From the NCBI GenBank assembly GCA_964533945.1, contig CAZHPA010000053.1, forward strand, positions 1 through 10,465: a stretch of 10,465 nucleotides of DNA. Reading direction: 5' to 3'. A model generated the notes under the pieces. The model ran no database searches. It had not been told where the DNA came from and saw only the letters and a program-made list of their open reading frames with translations. The position numbers were made by a program, and so were the translations under genes. This stretch comes from CAZHPA01 sp964533945. Lineage in GTDB: Bacteria > Bacillota > Clostridia > Lachnospirales > WRBF01. Of the stretch, positions 1 through 8,006 are shown piece after piece; within the stretch, counting starts at the first letter, position 1; every line of letters starts with the position of its first letter.

Positions 1-3000
1 GTTTCTGTTGTTTCTGCTCCTGCATTGAAGGTTATTGTGTGGGTTTGTGGGTCTATTGGGGAATTAACATTTTTAAGCATTACTACTATCTCTTGCACTG
101 TTGGTGCAATTTGTCCCCATTCAAACTTAACTTCATAAACCATTTCTTGGTTTGAAACGTCAAAGGAATTATAAACTTCACTAAGTGTTCCAATAGTTTT
201 AAAACCTTCGTTTGTTCTAATTGAAACTTGTGCATTTGAAATTGTCAATGGCGATTGAATAATATCAATTCTTGACATGTTGCTCAAATTATCCGAGAAT
301 TTATAAGTAAATTCATTTGTGCCTTCTTCTGGAGTAAAACTTGTCATTAAGTTTCTGTCAATAAGTTGTTTTGTTGACACCTCTTTAAGAAGTGAATTTC
401 CATCATTAACTTCTATTTCACTTAATGCAAACCAAGCATCGTGATTTGCTGTTGACATTAATCTAACGTATCTTGCTTTTTCGTCTAAGTTATCAACAAC
501 AAGTTTTCTATAAGGAACTGCAAAAGTAGGGAAATTTCCTTCTCTGCCTGCATTTGCGAAAGCATGAATTTGTTTCCAATTTACTCCGTCGATAGAAAGC
601 TCTAAGTTACCTTCACGTAAATAATCATTTTCTCTTTCATGGATAATAACGGCTACTTTATTAACATCAATTACGCCGCCCATATCAACTTGAACGTATT
701 TCCCAACTTTTTGATAATCTGAAAACCAAACTTTAGTTTCAATGTCTTGGTCATATATATAGTCTGCTTTGCCTGAATAAATGTCTGAATAATTATGGGA
801 AACAGAAGGAGCAATAATTTTATTAACACTTATTGTAAGTTTGTTTAAGTCAAAAGTTATGTCGTCTTCTGTTTTGTTAATTGCTCGCACATATCTTGCA
901 AAAACTTTAGAATTTGAATTAACTTGTTCCCATTCAACAGCATTTACAGAAGCTTCTAATGTTAAGTTTTCGCTGCTTGCATCTAATTCAATGCCATATA
1001 ATTCTTCTAATGAAGAAGCATCAATTCCTATGTATTCGCCTTGTTTTAATGTTATGTTTGGTTTATTTTCTATTTTTGAAGTTATGCCTTCAGTTACAAC
1101 AGCTGTATTCTTCAAGCTTTCAACGTTTGTAAATATAGTAGAACCTGTAATTTGGGGAGAATTTAAACCGTTAATATCAAACTCTCTAACAAATGTCCAA
1201 AAGTTAACTGTTGAACCTGCACCTGTTGCAGTTAATCTTAATCTTATAAATCTTGCCGAAAAATCTAAACCTTTTAAATCAATTAAAAGCTCATCGCCTT
1301 GTAACAAACGCTTATCATAGTTTATAGAGTGGCGTTCTGTCCAGTCTTTTCCGTTTTCTGAAGATTCTAAAACTGCTTTGTGGAAAACGTCATGGTCTGA
1401 ACCGGGAGCACCTTGGAATATTCTAATATTTTTAATTGGAATAACTCTTCCCAAATCAACACCATAATAGTCGCCAACTTTTTGGTTTACAGTATATGAA
1501 ACAAAAGTTGTGTCGTCTCCATCAAGCATTTTGCTAAAATCAGCCGAATATGATGTATATGCCATAGGCATAGGTCTTGCATTAGGGTTTAATATGCTTG
1601 CTATTTTGCCTTGAAGCATTGTAATTAAAGTAGTTGTAAAAGGAGATAATCTTTTAGAACCTGCTTCAATTGTAGTTGGAGCTTCGCTAAGTCTTGAATA
1701 TGTTAAGCTTTTTGATTTTTCAAGGTAGGCAGAAGCAGCAGATGTACTTTTAGCAGCGTTTAAATTATCACCATTTCTAATGTCCATGGTAGCTTGAATT
1801 GCATATTTTGTAGCTTGTGTTAAATCACCTAATGCTATCATCCATTTTTCAATGTCTTTACGCAAAAGTGGATTCATTCCATCTAACATTGTTTGTGTTG
1901 CGTTGTAAACAACTTGCATTTCTTCAAGTATTCTACTTCCCGATTGCTCTATTTCTCCATCATTTTTAAAGTTTTCTAAGAAAGTTTCTAAATCTTGTTT
2001 AATGTTTTCGGATTCTAAAAGATTAACTCCGTGTCCGTTTGGTGATGGGTCGCTTAAATGATTTGCAACAGCAGAATATGCATCAGCAACTTCAGGAGCA
2101 GTATATTTAAAGCTATCTTTCCAACTTCTGTCTTCATCAAAAGCATCAACATTCCATGTAAAATCTGCAACAGCAAAAATACCAACTTTGGAAGCTTCGG
2201 AAAATTGCATTGGGTTTGAAGCAATACCAATCATTTTTTTGTTGCCTTTTTGCATAAATTCGCCTTTGCCAATTAACATTCTGCCTGGTTTAAAATCGCT
2301 AACAGGCCAATTCATCCACATATAAGCTTTTTTTCCTAATGTTTGGTTTATGTATTCAAAAGCTTGTTCTGTTGCACGTCCGCAAACACTTAACCCCGTC
2401 CACATAACCTCGATGTCTGTTGTTCCAAGCATTTCTAAATATGGGGTTGAATCATAGTAAACATATTCTTCTTCTATTTTTTCGTAACCTTCAACCCAAC
2501 TTCTATTGTAGTTCGGAGGGCAGAATATCAATTTTTTAACATCGCCTTTTTCGTTAACCCAATTAACAATATCGTTCACAAGTTTTTTATGCGCATCTTT
2601 TGCTATTAAAGCTCTGTAGACCGAAACGTCGTCGTATGCAACCATAAATTGCCTAACGCCAATGCTATATAATTGGTCAAATTTGCTTAATAAAGTTTGC
2701 AAATCCGCTTGATAGTTACCGTCAAATCTTATACCGTTGTACATTGCAGGGTGAATTGACCAAACAAACTCGCATTTTGTTTCAATTCCTTTATCAACAA
2801 GTTCTTTAATTTTTGCAAGTTCATCCGCAGGATATAATGTTCTCCATTGGCTGCTGTGGTATGGGTCGTCTTTTGGAGCAAAAATGTAGGAATTCATTTT
2901 AAATTTTCCGCCAAATTCCATTAAAGATTTTCTGCCTTCAAAGCTCCATGGGTCGCCATAAAATCCTTCTATAAAGCCTCTAAATTTAACGTCTGCATAG

Positions 3001-3554
3001 TCTTCATATTGAACAGATTTAATAAATTTGCCTTCTGTTTGTTCAAATATTAAAGCAAGTGTTTCTAATGCATAAAAAGCAGAATCTGTTGAATCGGCTA
3101 AAATAGCAATTGCGCCGTTTGGTGTTAATCTTTCATCTACAGAAAGTATGTACTTATCAAAAGTTTCGTTATTTTGAAAAATAGATTGGTCGTATGAAAC
3201 GTTTTCGTTAAAAAATTGGTTAACAATTTGTTCAGAGCCGTTAATTCCTATTAAAACATTAGTTTTAGTTTGGCTAACTTCTTCTGAAACTTCAAAATCA
3301 ATTGACTTGCCGTTTAAAAGCTTTTTAATGAAATTAACAGTTGGTTCATCAATTCCATTTTCAACTACAAGATTTACGCTATCTGTAATTGAAAATCCGT
3401 TACCTAAAACTTTCGAGCTTTGGGGAATTGGATATATTTCATAACCTCCCAAGCTAAAAGGCACAATTTCTTCAGCAAAAACAACTTTAGTAGAAGATAT
3501 AAGCCCTACAATCATTGAAATTGCTAAAAACAATGACAACACTTTTTTAAACAT
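1..3554 (-). CDS. nagJ: Secreted GH84 beta-N-acetylglucosaminidase (NagJ/hyaluronidase-like), C-terminus cut by the window edge
   Basis: Open reading frame of 1,184 codons with no stop before the left edge, so the C-terminus is missing. It starts MFKKVLSLFLA, a signal peptide of about 27 residues ending VVFA|EE, so the product is exported. A GGAG ribosome site lies 5 nt before ATG. Residues about 35-185 look like the N-terminal GH20b-like domain. The GH84 barrel starts near residue 190 with FRGFIEGFYGDPW. It carries the catalytic Asp pair D308-D309 (AYDD), IEVMWTG, and WMNWPVSD (N415, D420), matching the known NagJ sugar-binding Asn and Asp and their spacing. A helical region follows, then two discoidin/CBM32-like domains (about 660-795 and 915-1047) flanking a weaker discoidin-like module, and another beta-rich module at the edge. 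GH84 enzymes remove terminal beta-linked GlcNAc by substrate-assisted catalysis; mucin-type glycans are the likely substrate (inference). It has its own promoter, 160 bp after the chemoreceptor gene. Confidence 0.93.
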   Translation of the reverse strand, partial: MFKKVLSLFLAISMIVGLISSTKVVFAEEIVPFSLGGYEIYPIPQSSKVLGNGFSITDSVNLVVENGIDEPTVNFIKKLLNGKSIDFEVSEEVSQTKTNVLIGINGSEQIVNQFFNENVSYDQSIFQNNETFDKYILSVDERLTPNGAIAILADSTDSAFYALETLALIFEQTEGKFIKSVQYEDYADVKFRGFIEGFYGDPWSFEGRKSLMEFGGKFKMNSYIFAPKDDPYHSSQWRTLYPADELAKIKELVDKGIETKCEFVWSIHPAMYNGIRFDGNYQADLQTLLSKFDQLYSIGVRQFMVAYDDVSVYRALIAKDAHKKLVNDIVNWVNEKGDVKKLIFCPPNYNRSWVEGYEKIEEEYVYYDSTPYLEMLGTTDIEVMWTGLSVCGRATEQAFEYINQTLGKKAYMWMNWPVSDFKPGRMLIGKGEFMQKGNKKMIGIASNPMQFSEASKVGIFAVADFTWNVDAFDEDRSWKDSFKYTAPEVADAYSAVANHLSDPSPNGHGVNLLESENIKQDLETFLENFKNDGEIEQSGSRILEEMQVVYNATQTMLDGMNPLLRKDIEKWMIALGDLTQATKYAIQATMDIRNGDNLNAAKSTSAASAYLEKSKSLTYSRLSEAPTTIEAGSKRLSPFTTTLITMLQGKIASILNPNARPMPMAYTSYSADFSKMLDGDDTTFVSYTVNQKVGDYYGVDLGRVIPIKNIRIFQGAPGSDHDVFHKAVLESSENGKDWTERHSINYDKRLLQGDELLIDLKGLDFSARFIRLRLTATGAGSTVNFWTFVREFDINGLNSPQITGSTIFTNVESLKNTAVVTEGITSKIENKPNITLKQGEYIGIDASSLEELYGIELDASSENLTLEASVNAVEWEQVNSNSKVFARYVRAINKTEDDITFDLNKLTISVNKIIAPSVSHNYSDIYSGKADYIYDQDIETKVWFSDYQKVGKYVQVDMGGVIDVNKVAVIIHERENDYLREGNLELSIDGVNWKQIHAFANAGREGNFPTFAVPYRKLVVDNLDEKARYVRLMSTANHDAWFALSEIEVNDGNSLLKEVSTKQLIDRNLMTSFTPEEGTNEFTYKFSDNLSNMSRIDIIQSPLTISNAQVSIRTNEGFKTIGTLSEVYNSFDVSNQEMVYEVKFEWGQIAPTVQEIVVMLKNVNSPIDPQTHTITFNAGAETTE

Positions 3555-3564
3555 AATTTCTCCA

Positions 3565-3578
3565 TTCCTTCCTTCCTT
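3565..3578. repeat. Short GGAA tandem repeat in the GH84 leader
   Basis: On the plus strand this is TTCC repeated three times followed by TT; in the GH84 mRNA it reads AAGGAAGGAAGGAA. It sits immediately upstream of the GGAG ribosome site (3560-3563). It may act as an extended purine-rich Shine-Dalgarno region. Three units is too short to claim phase variation. Confidence 0.45.
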
Positions 3579-3630
3579 GATTTTTTTGAGTTAAACATTT
3601 TGCAATAAAAATCAATGTTTTTATAAATTA

Positions 3631-3659
3631 ATTTTATCCACATTTGTGTAAAATGTCAA
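3631..3659 (-). promoter_or_regulatory. Likely sigma-A promoter of the GH84 gene with inverted half-sites
   Basis: On the minus strand, TTGACA (3654-3659) and TAAAAT (3631-3636) are separated by exactly 17 bp, a near-consensus housekeeping promoter. The predicted transcript starts about 70 nt upstream of the GH84 start codon. The six-base element ACATTT/AAATGT occurs three times in alternating orientation at 3640-3645, 3651-3656 and 3663-3668. Two copies are inside the promoter and one is just upstream of the -35, so repressor binding would be plausible. The assignment rests on sequence pattern only. Confidence 0.75.
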
Positions 3660-3714
3660 GAAACATTTACGCTTTTACCAATTAGGATTGCAAATGCAAC
3701 AATATTTAAAGCAT

Positions 3715-5970
3715 TTAAATCGTGAAGTATGAAATCATTTTTGACAAAGCTTCAGATTGAGAAGTTAGTTCTTCTGCTGCAGCGGCCGATTCTTCTGAGG
3801 TTGAGGAGTTACTTTGAACAACTTGCGAAATTTGGTTAAGCCCCACGCTAATTTGAGAAATTGCTTCCGATTGCTCTTTACTTGATTTATATATATTATT
3901 TATTATACTTGAAATAGAATTGGCATCGTTAACAATGGTATCAAGTGCAGAAGCTGTTGTTTTAGCTATTTGCGTTCCGTTATTAACTTTTAGTATAGAA
4001 TCTTCTATTAAAACTGTTGTTTCTTGCGCTGCTTGCTGGCTTCTTCCTGCAAGATTTCTAACTTCTTCTGCAACAACGGCAAATCCTTTTCCGTGTTGCC
4101 CTGCTCTTGCCGCTTCAACAGCAGCGTTTAAAGCAAGCAAATTAGTTTGAAAAGCTATATCATCTATTACTTTGATAATTTTAGAAATATTACTTGAAGC
4201 TTCTTTTATTCCGTCCATAGATACAAGCATATTTTGCATTTCTCTATTTCCTTTTTGAGCATTTAAAATTGATTTTTCGGATAATTCGTTGGCAACTTGC
4301 GAATTTTCTGCATTGGTTTTTATTTGTTCGTCTATTGTTATTGCCGAAGATGTTAACTCTTGAATAGAACCTGCTTGCGAAGAGGCGCCATCTGCTAAAT
4401 CCATTGCGCTGGAAGAAATTTGTTTGGCTCCTAATAAAACGTTTTGAGCCGAAATGTTAATTTCGGTTATAATTTTATTAAGGGTAGTTGTTATTGTGTT
4501 AATTGAAGTTTTAATTTGGCTAAATTGCCCCACATATTCACGATTAATTTGAATACACAAATTTCCCTTTGAAATTTCTGTTAACGATTTGCTTATTTCA
4601 TCAATATATGAGCCTGTTGACAAAATCATAGTTGACAAAGACTTTGCCATCTTTTGAAAATTACCATGATATTTTTTGTCAATTGATATGTTAAAATTAC
4701 CTTTAGAAAGTTTTTCAAGTATTTCGTTTGCATCGCTTATTGGTTCTGAAACAGAGCATAGCAATTCGTTTAAGCCTTTAACTAATTGCTGCCAATTGTT
4801 GTTATATTTATTAGCATCTACTGTTGCTTCAAGTTCTCCTTGTATTGCTGCGTTAATTAAATAATTTAAATCGTCTTTAACGCTTTTTAAATTAGTTTGT
4901 AAGTTTTGAATAGAATTAGTTGCAATAGCTTTTTTGCCCGGAAATTGTTTAACAGGGAAATCGAAATTTCCATTTCCAATTGAATTTAAGCATTCAGTTA
5001 AATAAAGCGTATCGTCAACTATAGAACCAACCATAATGTTAATATCTTTAGCAACATCTTTATATTCTCCGTTAAAGTCATCAATATTAATTCTTGAATC
5101 TATTTCGCCGCATTCAAAAGCTTTATATAAACTATCTATTTTGCTTGTAAATGTTTTAAAAACATCTGAAACATCGCCAATACTATTAGACAAAACGCCT
5201 ATTTCATCTTTTGCGTTAGTTCTAAATGCTATATTTAAATTTCCCTCTGCAAGTTGTTTGGCTTTTTTAACAATTTCAATAAGAGGCTTTGTTAAAGCAT
5301 TAGCCATTGAAAAGGCAATTAGTATTGAAATAACAATTAAAATTCCCCCTACAATTTGAACTATTATCATTGCCATTTTTGAAGTTTTTGTAGTTTTTGA
5401 AGTTTTCTCTATAGTATATGTATTTAAAGCTTCAATTCTTTCATCAATCTTTTGATTAATATAATCTGGAATTTGACCCATTTCAGCTACATTTCTTCTA
5501 ATTTCGTCAATATCATTGTTAAGTGCTGCTTGTTTAACTTTTTGCGCATCAACAACATAATCGTTTACAACTTTTGAAGTAATATCGTCTGCCCAATCAA
5601 AGCGTTCCTTTTTTTCGGCATCGGTATATTCATCATTAGCTTCAACTGCATTTTTATAATTTTTTAATTCAGCAACTATTTCATCTGTAAATTTAGCTAT
5701 GTCTTGAAAATTAGCTTCTATGTACTCCTTATTTCCTGCAATTAATGCGGTAGCGGTAACTCTGTGCCTAATCCTTGAAAAAGCTCGGCCTACTGCCAAA
5801 ACAGCCCTTCTTGATTCTAAGGGTGCTTCAATTAAATTTGTATACTTTGTATCAACGCTTCCAATTGTTGAAAAGCTATACATTGTTGAAATAACAGCAA
5901 GCATAATTACAATACCAAAGCCAAACAACAGCTTAGAACGAATTTTTAAATTATTAAACCATTTTTTCAT
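3715..5970 (-). CDS. Methyl-accepting chemotaxis protein with poly-HAMP-like linker
   Basis: A complete 751-residue transmembrane chemoreceptor. TM1 is at about 14-35 and an extracellular helical ligand domain (four-helix-bundle type) at 36-198. TM2 is at 199-222 and a HAMP domain at 223-275. About five HAMP-like units follow (roughly 276-495), with recurring signatures such as SKGNFNISI and SKGNLCIQI and Tyr/Phe-Gly-x-Phe turns. The cytoplasmic signalling hairpin has its tip at about 600-643 (DDIAFQTNLLALNAAVEAAR, then GFAVVAEEVRNLAGRS), the near-invariant CheA/CheW contact region. The C-terminus ends MISYFTI and lacks a CheR-tethering NWETF-type pentapeptide. The ATG is preceded by a strong AGGGAGGGG ribosome site (5976-5984). 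The protein should send ligand information to CheA and so to the flagellar motor; the ligand cannot be predicted. Two tandem promoters lie upstream. Confidence 0.96.
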   Translation of the reverse strand: MKKWFNNLKIRSKLLFGFGIVIMLAVISTMYSFSTIGSVDTKYTNLIEAPLESRRAVLAVGRAFSRIRHRVTATALIAGNKEYIEANFQDIAKFTDEIVAELKNYKNAVEANDEYTDAEKKERFDWADDITSKVVNDYVVDAQKVKQAALNNDIDEIRRNVAEMGQIPDYINQKIDERIEALNTYTIEKTSKTTKTSKMAMIIVQIVGGILIVISILIAFSMANALTKPLIEIVKKAKQLAEGNLNIAFRTNAKDEIGVLSNSIGDVSDVFKTFTSKIDSLYKAFECGEIDSRINIDDFNGEYKDVAKDINIMVGSIVDDTLYLTECLNSIGNGNFDFPVKQFPGKKAIATNSIQNLQTNLKSVKDDLNYLINAAIQGELEATVDANKYNNNWQQLVKGLNELLCSVSEPISDANEILEKLSKGNFNISIDKKYHGNFQKMAKSLSTMILSTGSYIDEISKSLTEISKGNLCIQINREYVGQFSQIKTSINTITTTLNKIITEINISAQNVLLGAKQISSSAMDLADGASSQAGSIQELTSSAITIDEQIKTNAENSQVANELSEKSILNAQKGNREMQNMLVSMDGIKEASSNISKIIKVIDDIAFQTNLLALNAAVEAARAGQHGKGFAVVAEEVRNLAGRSQQAAQETTVLIEDSILKVNNGTQIAKTTASALDTIVNDANSISSIINNIYKSSKEQSEAISQISVGLNQISQVVQSNSSTSEESAAAAEELTSQSEALSKMISYFTI

Positions 5971-6007
5971 ATTATCCCCTCCCTAAAATAATATATTACT
6001 ATAATGT

Positions 6008-6036
6008 ATAATAATTCATTGGGGATAAATAGTCAA
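6008..6036 (-). promoter_or_regulatory. Proximal promoter (P2) of the chemoreceptor gene
   Basis: Minus-strand TTGACT (6031-6036), a 17-bp spacer, then TATTAT (6008-6013). It lies about 40 bp upstream of the start codon, so it would give a short leader carrying the AGGGAGGGG ribosome site. It fits a sigma-A promoter rather than the TAAA...GCCGATAA form of flagellar sigma-D promoters. Confidence 0.65.
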
Positions 6037-6063
6037 TAATAAAATATAATTTATAAAAAAGCT

Positions 6064-6087
6064 ACTAAAATTAACAAAAATTTTAGT
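6064..6087 (-). promoter_or_regulatory. Stem-loop at the 5' end of the P1 transcript
   Basis: A perfect 9-bp inverted repeat, ACTAAAATT / AATTTTAGT, with a 6-nt loop, followed on the minus strand by AGC and six T residues. It could be a weak attenuator or an mRNA-stabilising 5' hairpin between P1 and P2. The stem is nearly all A-U, so termination strength would be low. Confidence 0.4.
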
Positions 6088-6092
6088 TAAAT

Positions 6093-6121
6093 ATACTATA
6101 ACTTAATTAATTATTTGTCAA
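6093..6121 (-). promoter_or_regulatory. Distal promoter (P1) of the chemoreceptor gene
   Basis: Minus-strand TTGACA (6116-6121), 17 bp, TAGTAT (6093-6098), with a perfect -35 element. Transcription would start near 6086, inside an inverted repeat (6064-6087), so P1 RNA would begin with a stem-loop. Confidence 0.65.
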
Positions 6122-6223
6122 TATAACCAACGTATAAATAGTTTAGGTATTTTTTTTAATTTTGTTTAACATTGAATATATACATAATTTTTACAATAAT
6201 TATACTATTTATAATATAAAAAC

Positions 6224-6258
6224 AAAAACGGAACGATTTAAAAATCGCTCCGTTTTTT
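6224..6258 (-). terminator. Rho-independent, probably bidirectional terminator after spo0A
   Basis: Stem arms CGGAACGATTT and AAATCGCTCCG (6229-6252) surround a 2-nt loop and are flanked by A and T runs that extend the stem. In the spo0A transcript the single imperfect pair is a G-U wobble, and the stem is followed by TTTTTGTTTTTAT. The centre is about 30 bp beyond the spo0A stop codon. The T run on the opposite strand would also let it stop plus-strand transcripts. Confidence 0.88.
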
Positions 6259-6273
6259 AATTTAATTTAAGTT

Positions 6274-7056
6274 TTAACCTGCTCTTAATTCAAGTCTTAA
6301 TCTATCGGCAATTAACGCTATAAATTCGCTGTTTGTGGGTTTTCCTTTATGGTTATTTATAGTGTAGCCAAAAAGATTGTCAATTGCTGTAACTTCTCCA
6401 CGACTCCATGCAACTTCTATTGCATGCCTTATTGCACGTTCGACACGGCTTGGGCTTGTGTTGCATTTTTTAGCTATAGACGGGTATAATTCTTTTGTAA
6501 TGTAGTTTAAAACATCAATATCTAAAACGGCAAGCATTATTGCTTCCCTCATGTAATTATAGCCTCTAATATGTGCTGGTACACCAATTTCAATTAAAAT
6601 GTTAGTAACACGCATTTCTAAATCCATACTATTTGATTTAAGAGAAAATGTTGTTTTATTTCCTACACCAACTTGTTCTTTTAGCTGTCTTATCCGTGCA
6701 ATTAATGCTTCCATATCGAAAGGCTTGGCGATATAGTAGACTGCCCCCAAATCAAGTGCTCGCCTTGTAACTTTTTCTTGTGTCATTGCAGAAAGCATAA
6801 TGCAAAGAGGTTTTTGTTCGTTCGATGGTATTTTATTAAGCCGTTCCAAAACTCCCAAGCCGTCTAATCTTGGCATTATTCCATCTAATATAGCAACATC
6901 TGGCTTTGTTAAAATAATTTTATTATAAGCATCAATGCCGTCATATGCCACTGAAACAACCTCAACATCTTCTTGCTTGTTTAAGAAGCTTTGCAGTACA
7001 TCACAAAAGTCTTTGTTGTCGTCCGCTAACAATACTTTAATTTTTCTTTCGCCCAT
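6274..7056 (-). CDS. spo0A: Sporulation master regulator Spo0A
   Basis: A complete 260-residue response regulator, close to the usual length (about 265). The receiver domain (5-120) has the acidic pair D12-D13, phospho-acceptor D58 (AILDGIMP), S89 and K111 (AKPF). The C-terminal Spo0A DNA-binding domain (about 150-260) includes HIRGYNYMREAI and the recognition-helix region SRVERAIRHAIEVAWSRG. When phosphorylated it dimerises, binds 0A boxes (TGTCGAA) and commits the cell to endospore formation, while also affecting stationary-phase genes. I place the start at the ATG at 7056 (MGERKIKV), with AAGGAGG 11 nt upstream, rather than at the in-frame TTG at 7089, which has no ribosome site. A near-consensus promoter lies upstream and a strong terminator follows. 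In many Bacillota spoIVB lies directly upstream; here that place is taken by a feoB remnant. Confidence 0.97.
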   Translation of the reverse strand: MGERKIKVLLADDNKDFCDVLQSFLNKQEDVEVVSVAYDGIDAYNKIILTKPDVAILDGIMPRLDGLGVLERLNKIPSNEQKPLCIMLSAMTQEKVTRRALDLGAVYYIAKPFDMEALIARIRQLKEQVGVGNKTTFSLKSNSMDLEMRVTNILIEIGVPAHIRGYNYMREAIMLAVLDIDVLNYITKELYPSIAKKCNTSPSRVERAIRHAIEVAWSRGEVTAIDNLFGYTINNHKGKPTNSEFIALIADRLRLELRAG

Positions 7057-7136
7057 GTAAAAATAGCCCTCCTTAGTAATGTTTTGCAAGTTATGGAAAA
7101 AAATGAATTAGTTGGTATTATATACCATTATTTTGA

Positions 7137-7165
7137 ATTATAGTGCTTATTGGAAAAAAGTGCAA
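7137..7165 (-). promoter_or_regulatory. Likely sigma-A promoter of spo0A
   Basis: Minus-strand TTGCAC (7160-7165), a 17-bp spacer and a perfect TATAAT (7137-7142). The leader would be about 75 nt. Just after the predicted start point lies GGTATTATATACC (7114-7126), a 5-bp inverted repeat with a 3-bp centre that could be a protein-binding site. I saw no 0A box in this upstream region. Confidence 0.75.
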
Positions 7166-7213
7166 GCTATTTTTACCGCAAAATTCGCAAAATTTAAAAT
7201 TTTTTTATTTATT

Positions 7214-7984
7214 TTAAAATAATGATGCTAAACTTGAAAAAATTAGGCAACTTAGTATTCCCATAGCTGTTGGAACTACAAAAGAAATAGCCGTCCACTT
7301 TAAACTTCCCGTTTCTTTTTTAATAGTTAAACAAGTTGTGGAGCAAGGCCAATGCATTAATGAAAATAGCATTACACTAACAGCTGTATTAAACGTCCAA
7401 CCATTATCTAATAGCAGTTGTTTTAATACAGAAAGATTTTCAACTTCTAAAATATTCCCTTTAGACATATAAGACATAATAATAATTGGAATAACAATTT
7501 CATTTGCAGGCAACCCCAAAATAAATGCAAGCAAAATAACTCCGTCCATTCCAAGCATTTTTGCAAATGGGTCTAAAAAGTTTGCGCAATGTGTTAAAAG
7601 AGATAAATTTTCAAACGAAGTATTTGCAAGAAGCCATATAACAAGCCCAGCAGGCGCTGCAATAGCAATAGCTCTTGAAAGTACAAAGAGCGTTCTATCG
7701 AAAATAGAGCGAACAATTACTTTTCCTATTTGCGGCTTTCTGTAAGGCGGAAGTTCTAAAGTAAATGATGACGGAACACCTTTTAAAATTGTTATAGATA
7801 AAAGCTTTGATATTGCAAATGTCATAAAAATTCCAAATACAATAACTAATGTAAGAAGAAATGCTGAATATATTGATTGGATAAACCCGGAAGATGTTCC
7901 TATAAAAAACATAGTTAAAAGGGCAATTAATGTTGGAAATACGCCACCATAGATAGGGTAACTTTTAATTTTTACATTATACAA
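7214..7984 (-). pseudogene. feoB: 5'-truncated feoB: C-terminal permease half of the ferrous iron transporter
   Basis: An open frame of 256 codons from a TTG preceded at once by an in-frame TAG, with no ribosome site. From about residue 13 it reads as the membrane half of clostridial FeoB: GGVFPTLIALLTMFF, KGVPSSFTLELPPYRKPQIG, RSIFDRTLFVL, APAGLVIWLLAN, DGVILLAFILGLPANE, and the Gate-2 motif MHWPCSTTCLTIKKETGS with Cys214 and Cys218. Family members have an N-terminal GTPase domain and normally about 600-700 residues; the GTPase, the spacer domain and the Gate-1 cysteine are absent. FeoB imports Fe2+ across the cytoplasmic membrane and needs its GTPase, so this fragment should not work alone. 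The homology breaks exactly where the Gate-1 CNGRFP motif should be, next to a serine recombinase gene, so it is probably the 3' half of a gene split by an integrating element. The frame has no internal damage, which suggests a recent or reversible event. The first 12 codons are probably element-derived. Confidence 0.85.
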
Positions 7985-8006
7985 CTAACAGATTGCTGAT
8001 AACGAT
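7943..8006. other. Candidate attachment-site junction (attL/attR) of the serine-recombinase element
   Basis: This segment joins the recombinase stop codon (8007-8009) to the first codons of feoB homology (about 7943-7948, GGTGGC on the minus strand). It codes for nothing recognisable and contains a stop in the feoB frame. Large serine integrases commonly have an attachment site beside their gene, and crossover occurs at a central dinucleotide. The exact crossover cannot be placed without the other junction or an uninterrupted feoB. Confidence 0.5.

Larger units (their letters stand above)
5985..6223. other. Intergenic region between the chemoreceptor gene and spo0A
   Basis: Very A+T-rich and without a credible ORF on either strand. 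It holds the two chemoreceptor promoters and the stem-loop listed separately. The part at about 6122-6223 shows nothing further that I can support. Confidence 0.6.

Noticed and set aside
841..1320. 159-codon plus-strand open frame
   Set aside because: It lies antisense within the GH84 gene, has no recognisable domain, and is explained by the A+T-rich codon use of the real gene.
3669..3714. Possible terminator after the chemoreceptor gene (AAATGC...GCATTT)
   Set aside because: Only a 6-bp stem with a 13-nt loop and no T-run; not supportable as a terminator.
3920..5986. Several plus-strand open frames of 60-110 codons
   Set aside because: All are antisense to the chemoreceptor gene, whose signalling hairpin and TM segments are unmistakable on the other strand.
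6439..6445. Perfect Spo0A box (TTCGACA / TGTCGAA)
   Set aside because: It falls within the spo0A coding sequence, at the codons for the conserved Arg-Val-Glu-Arg of the recognition helix, so it is explained by coding constraint rather than regulation.
7057..7089. Longer Spo0A with 11 extra N-terminal residues
   Set aside because: The extension starts with TTG without a ribosome site and would translate through the AAGGAGG that serves the ATG at 7056.
7209..7222. Perfect 14-bp palindrome TTATTTTAAAATAA over the feoB fragment stop codon
   Set aside because: It is only A and T and lacks a GC stem and T-run, so it is unlikely to terminate and is expected by chance here.
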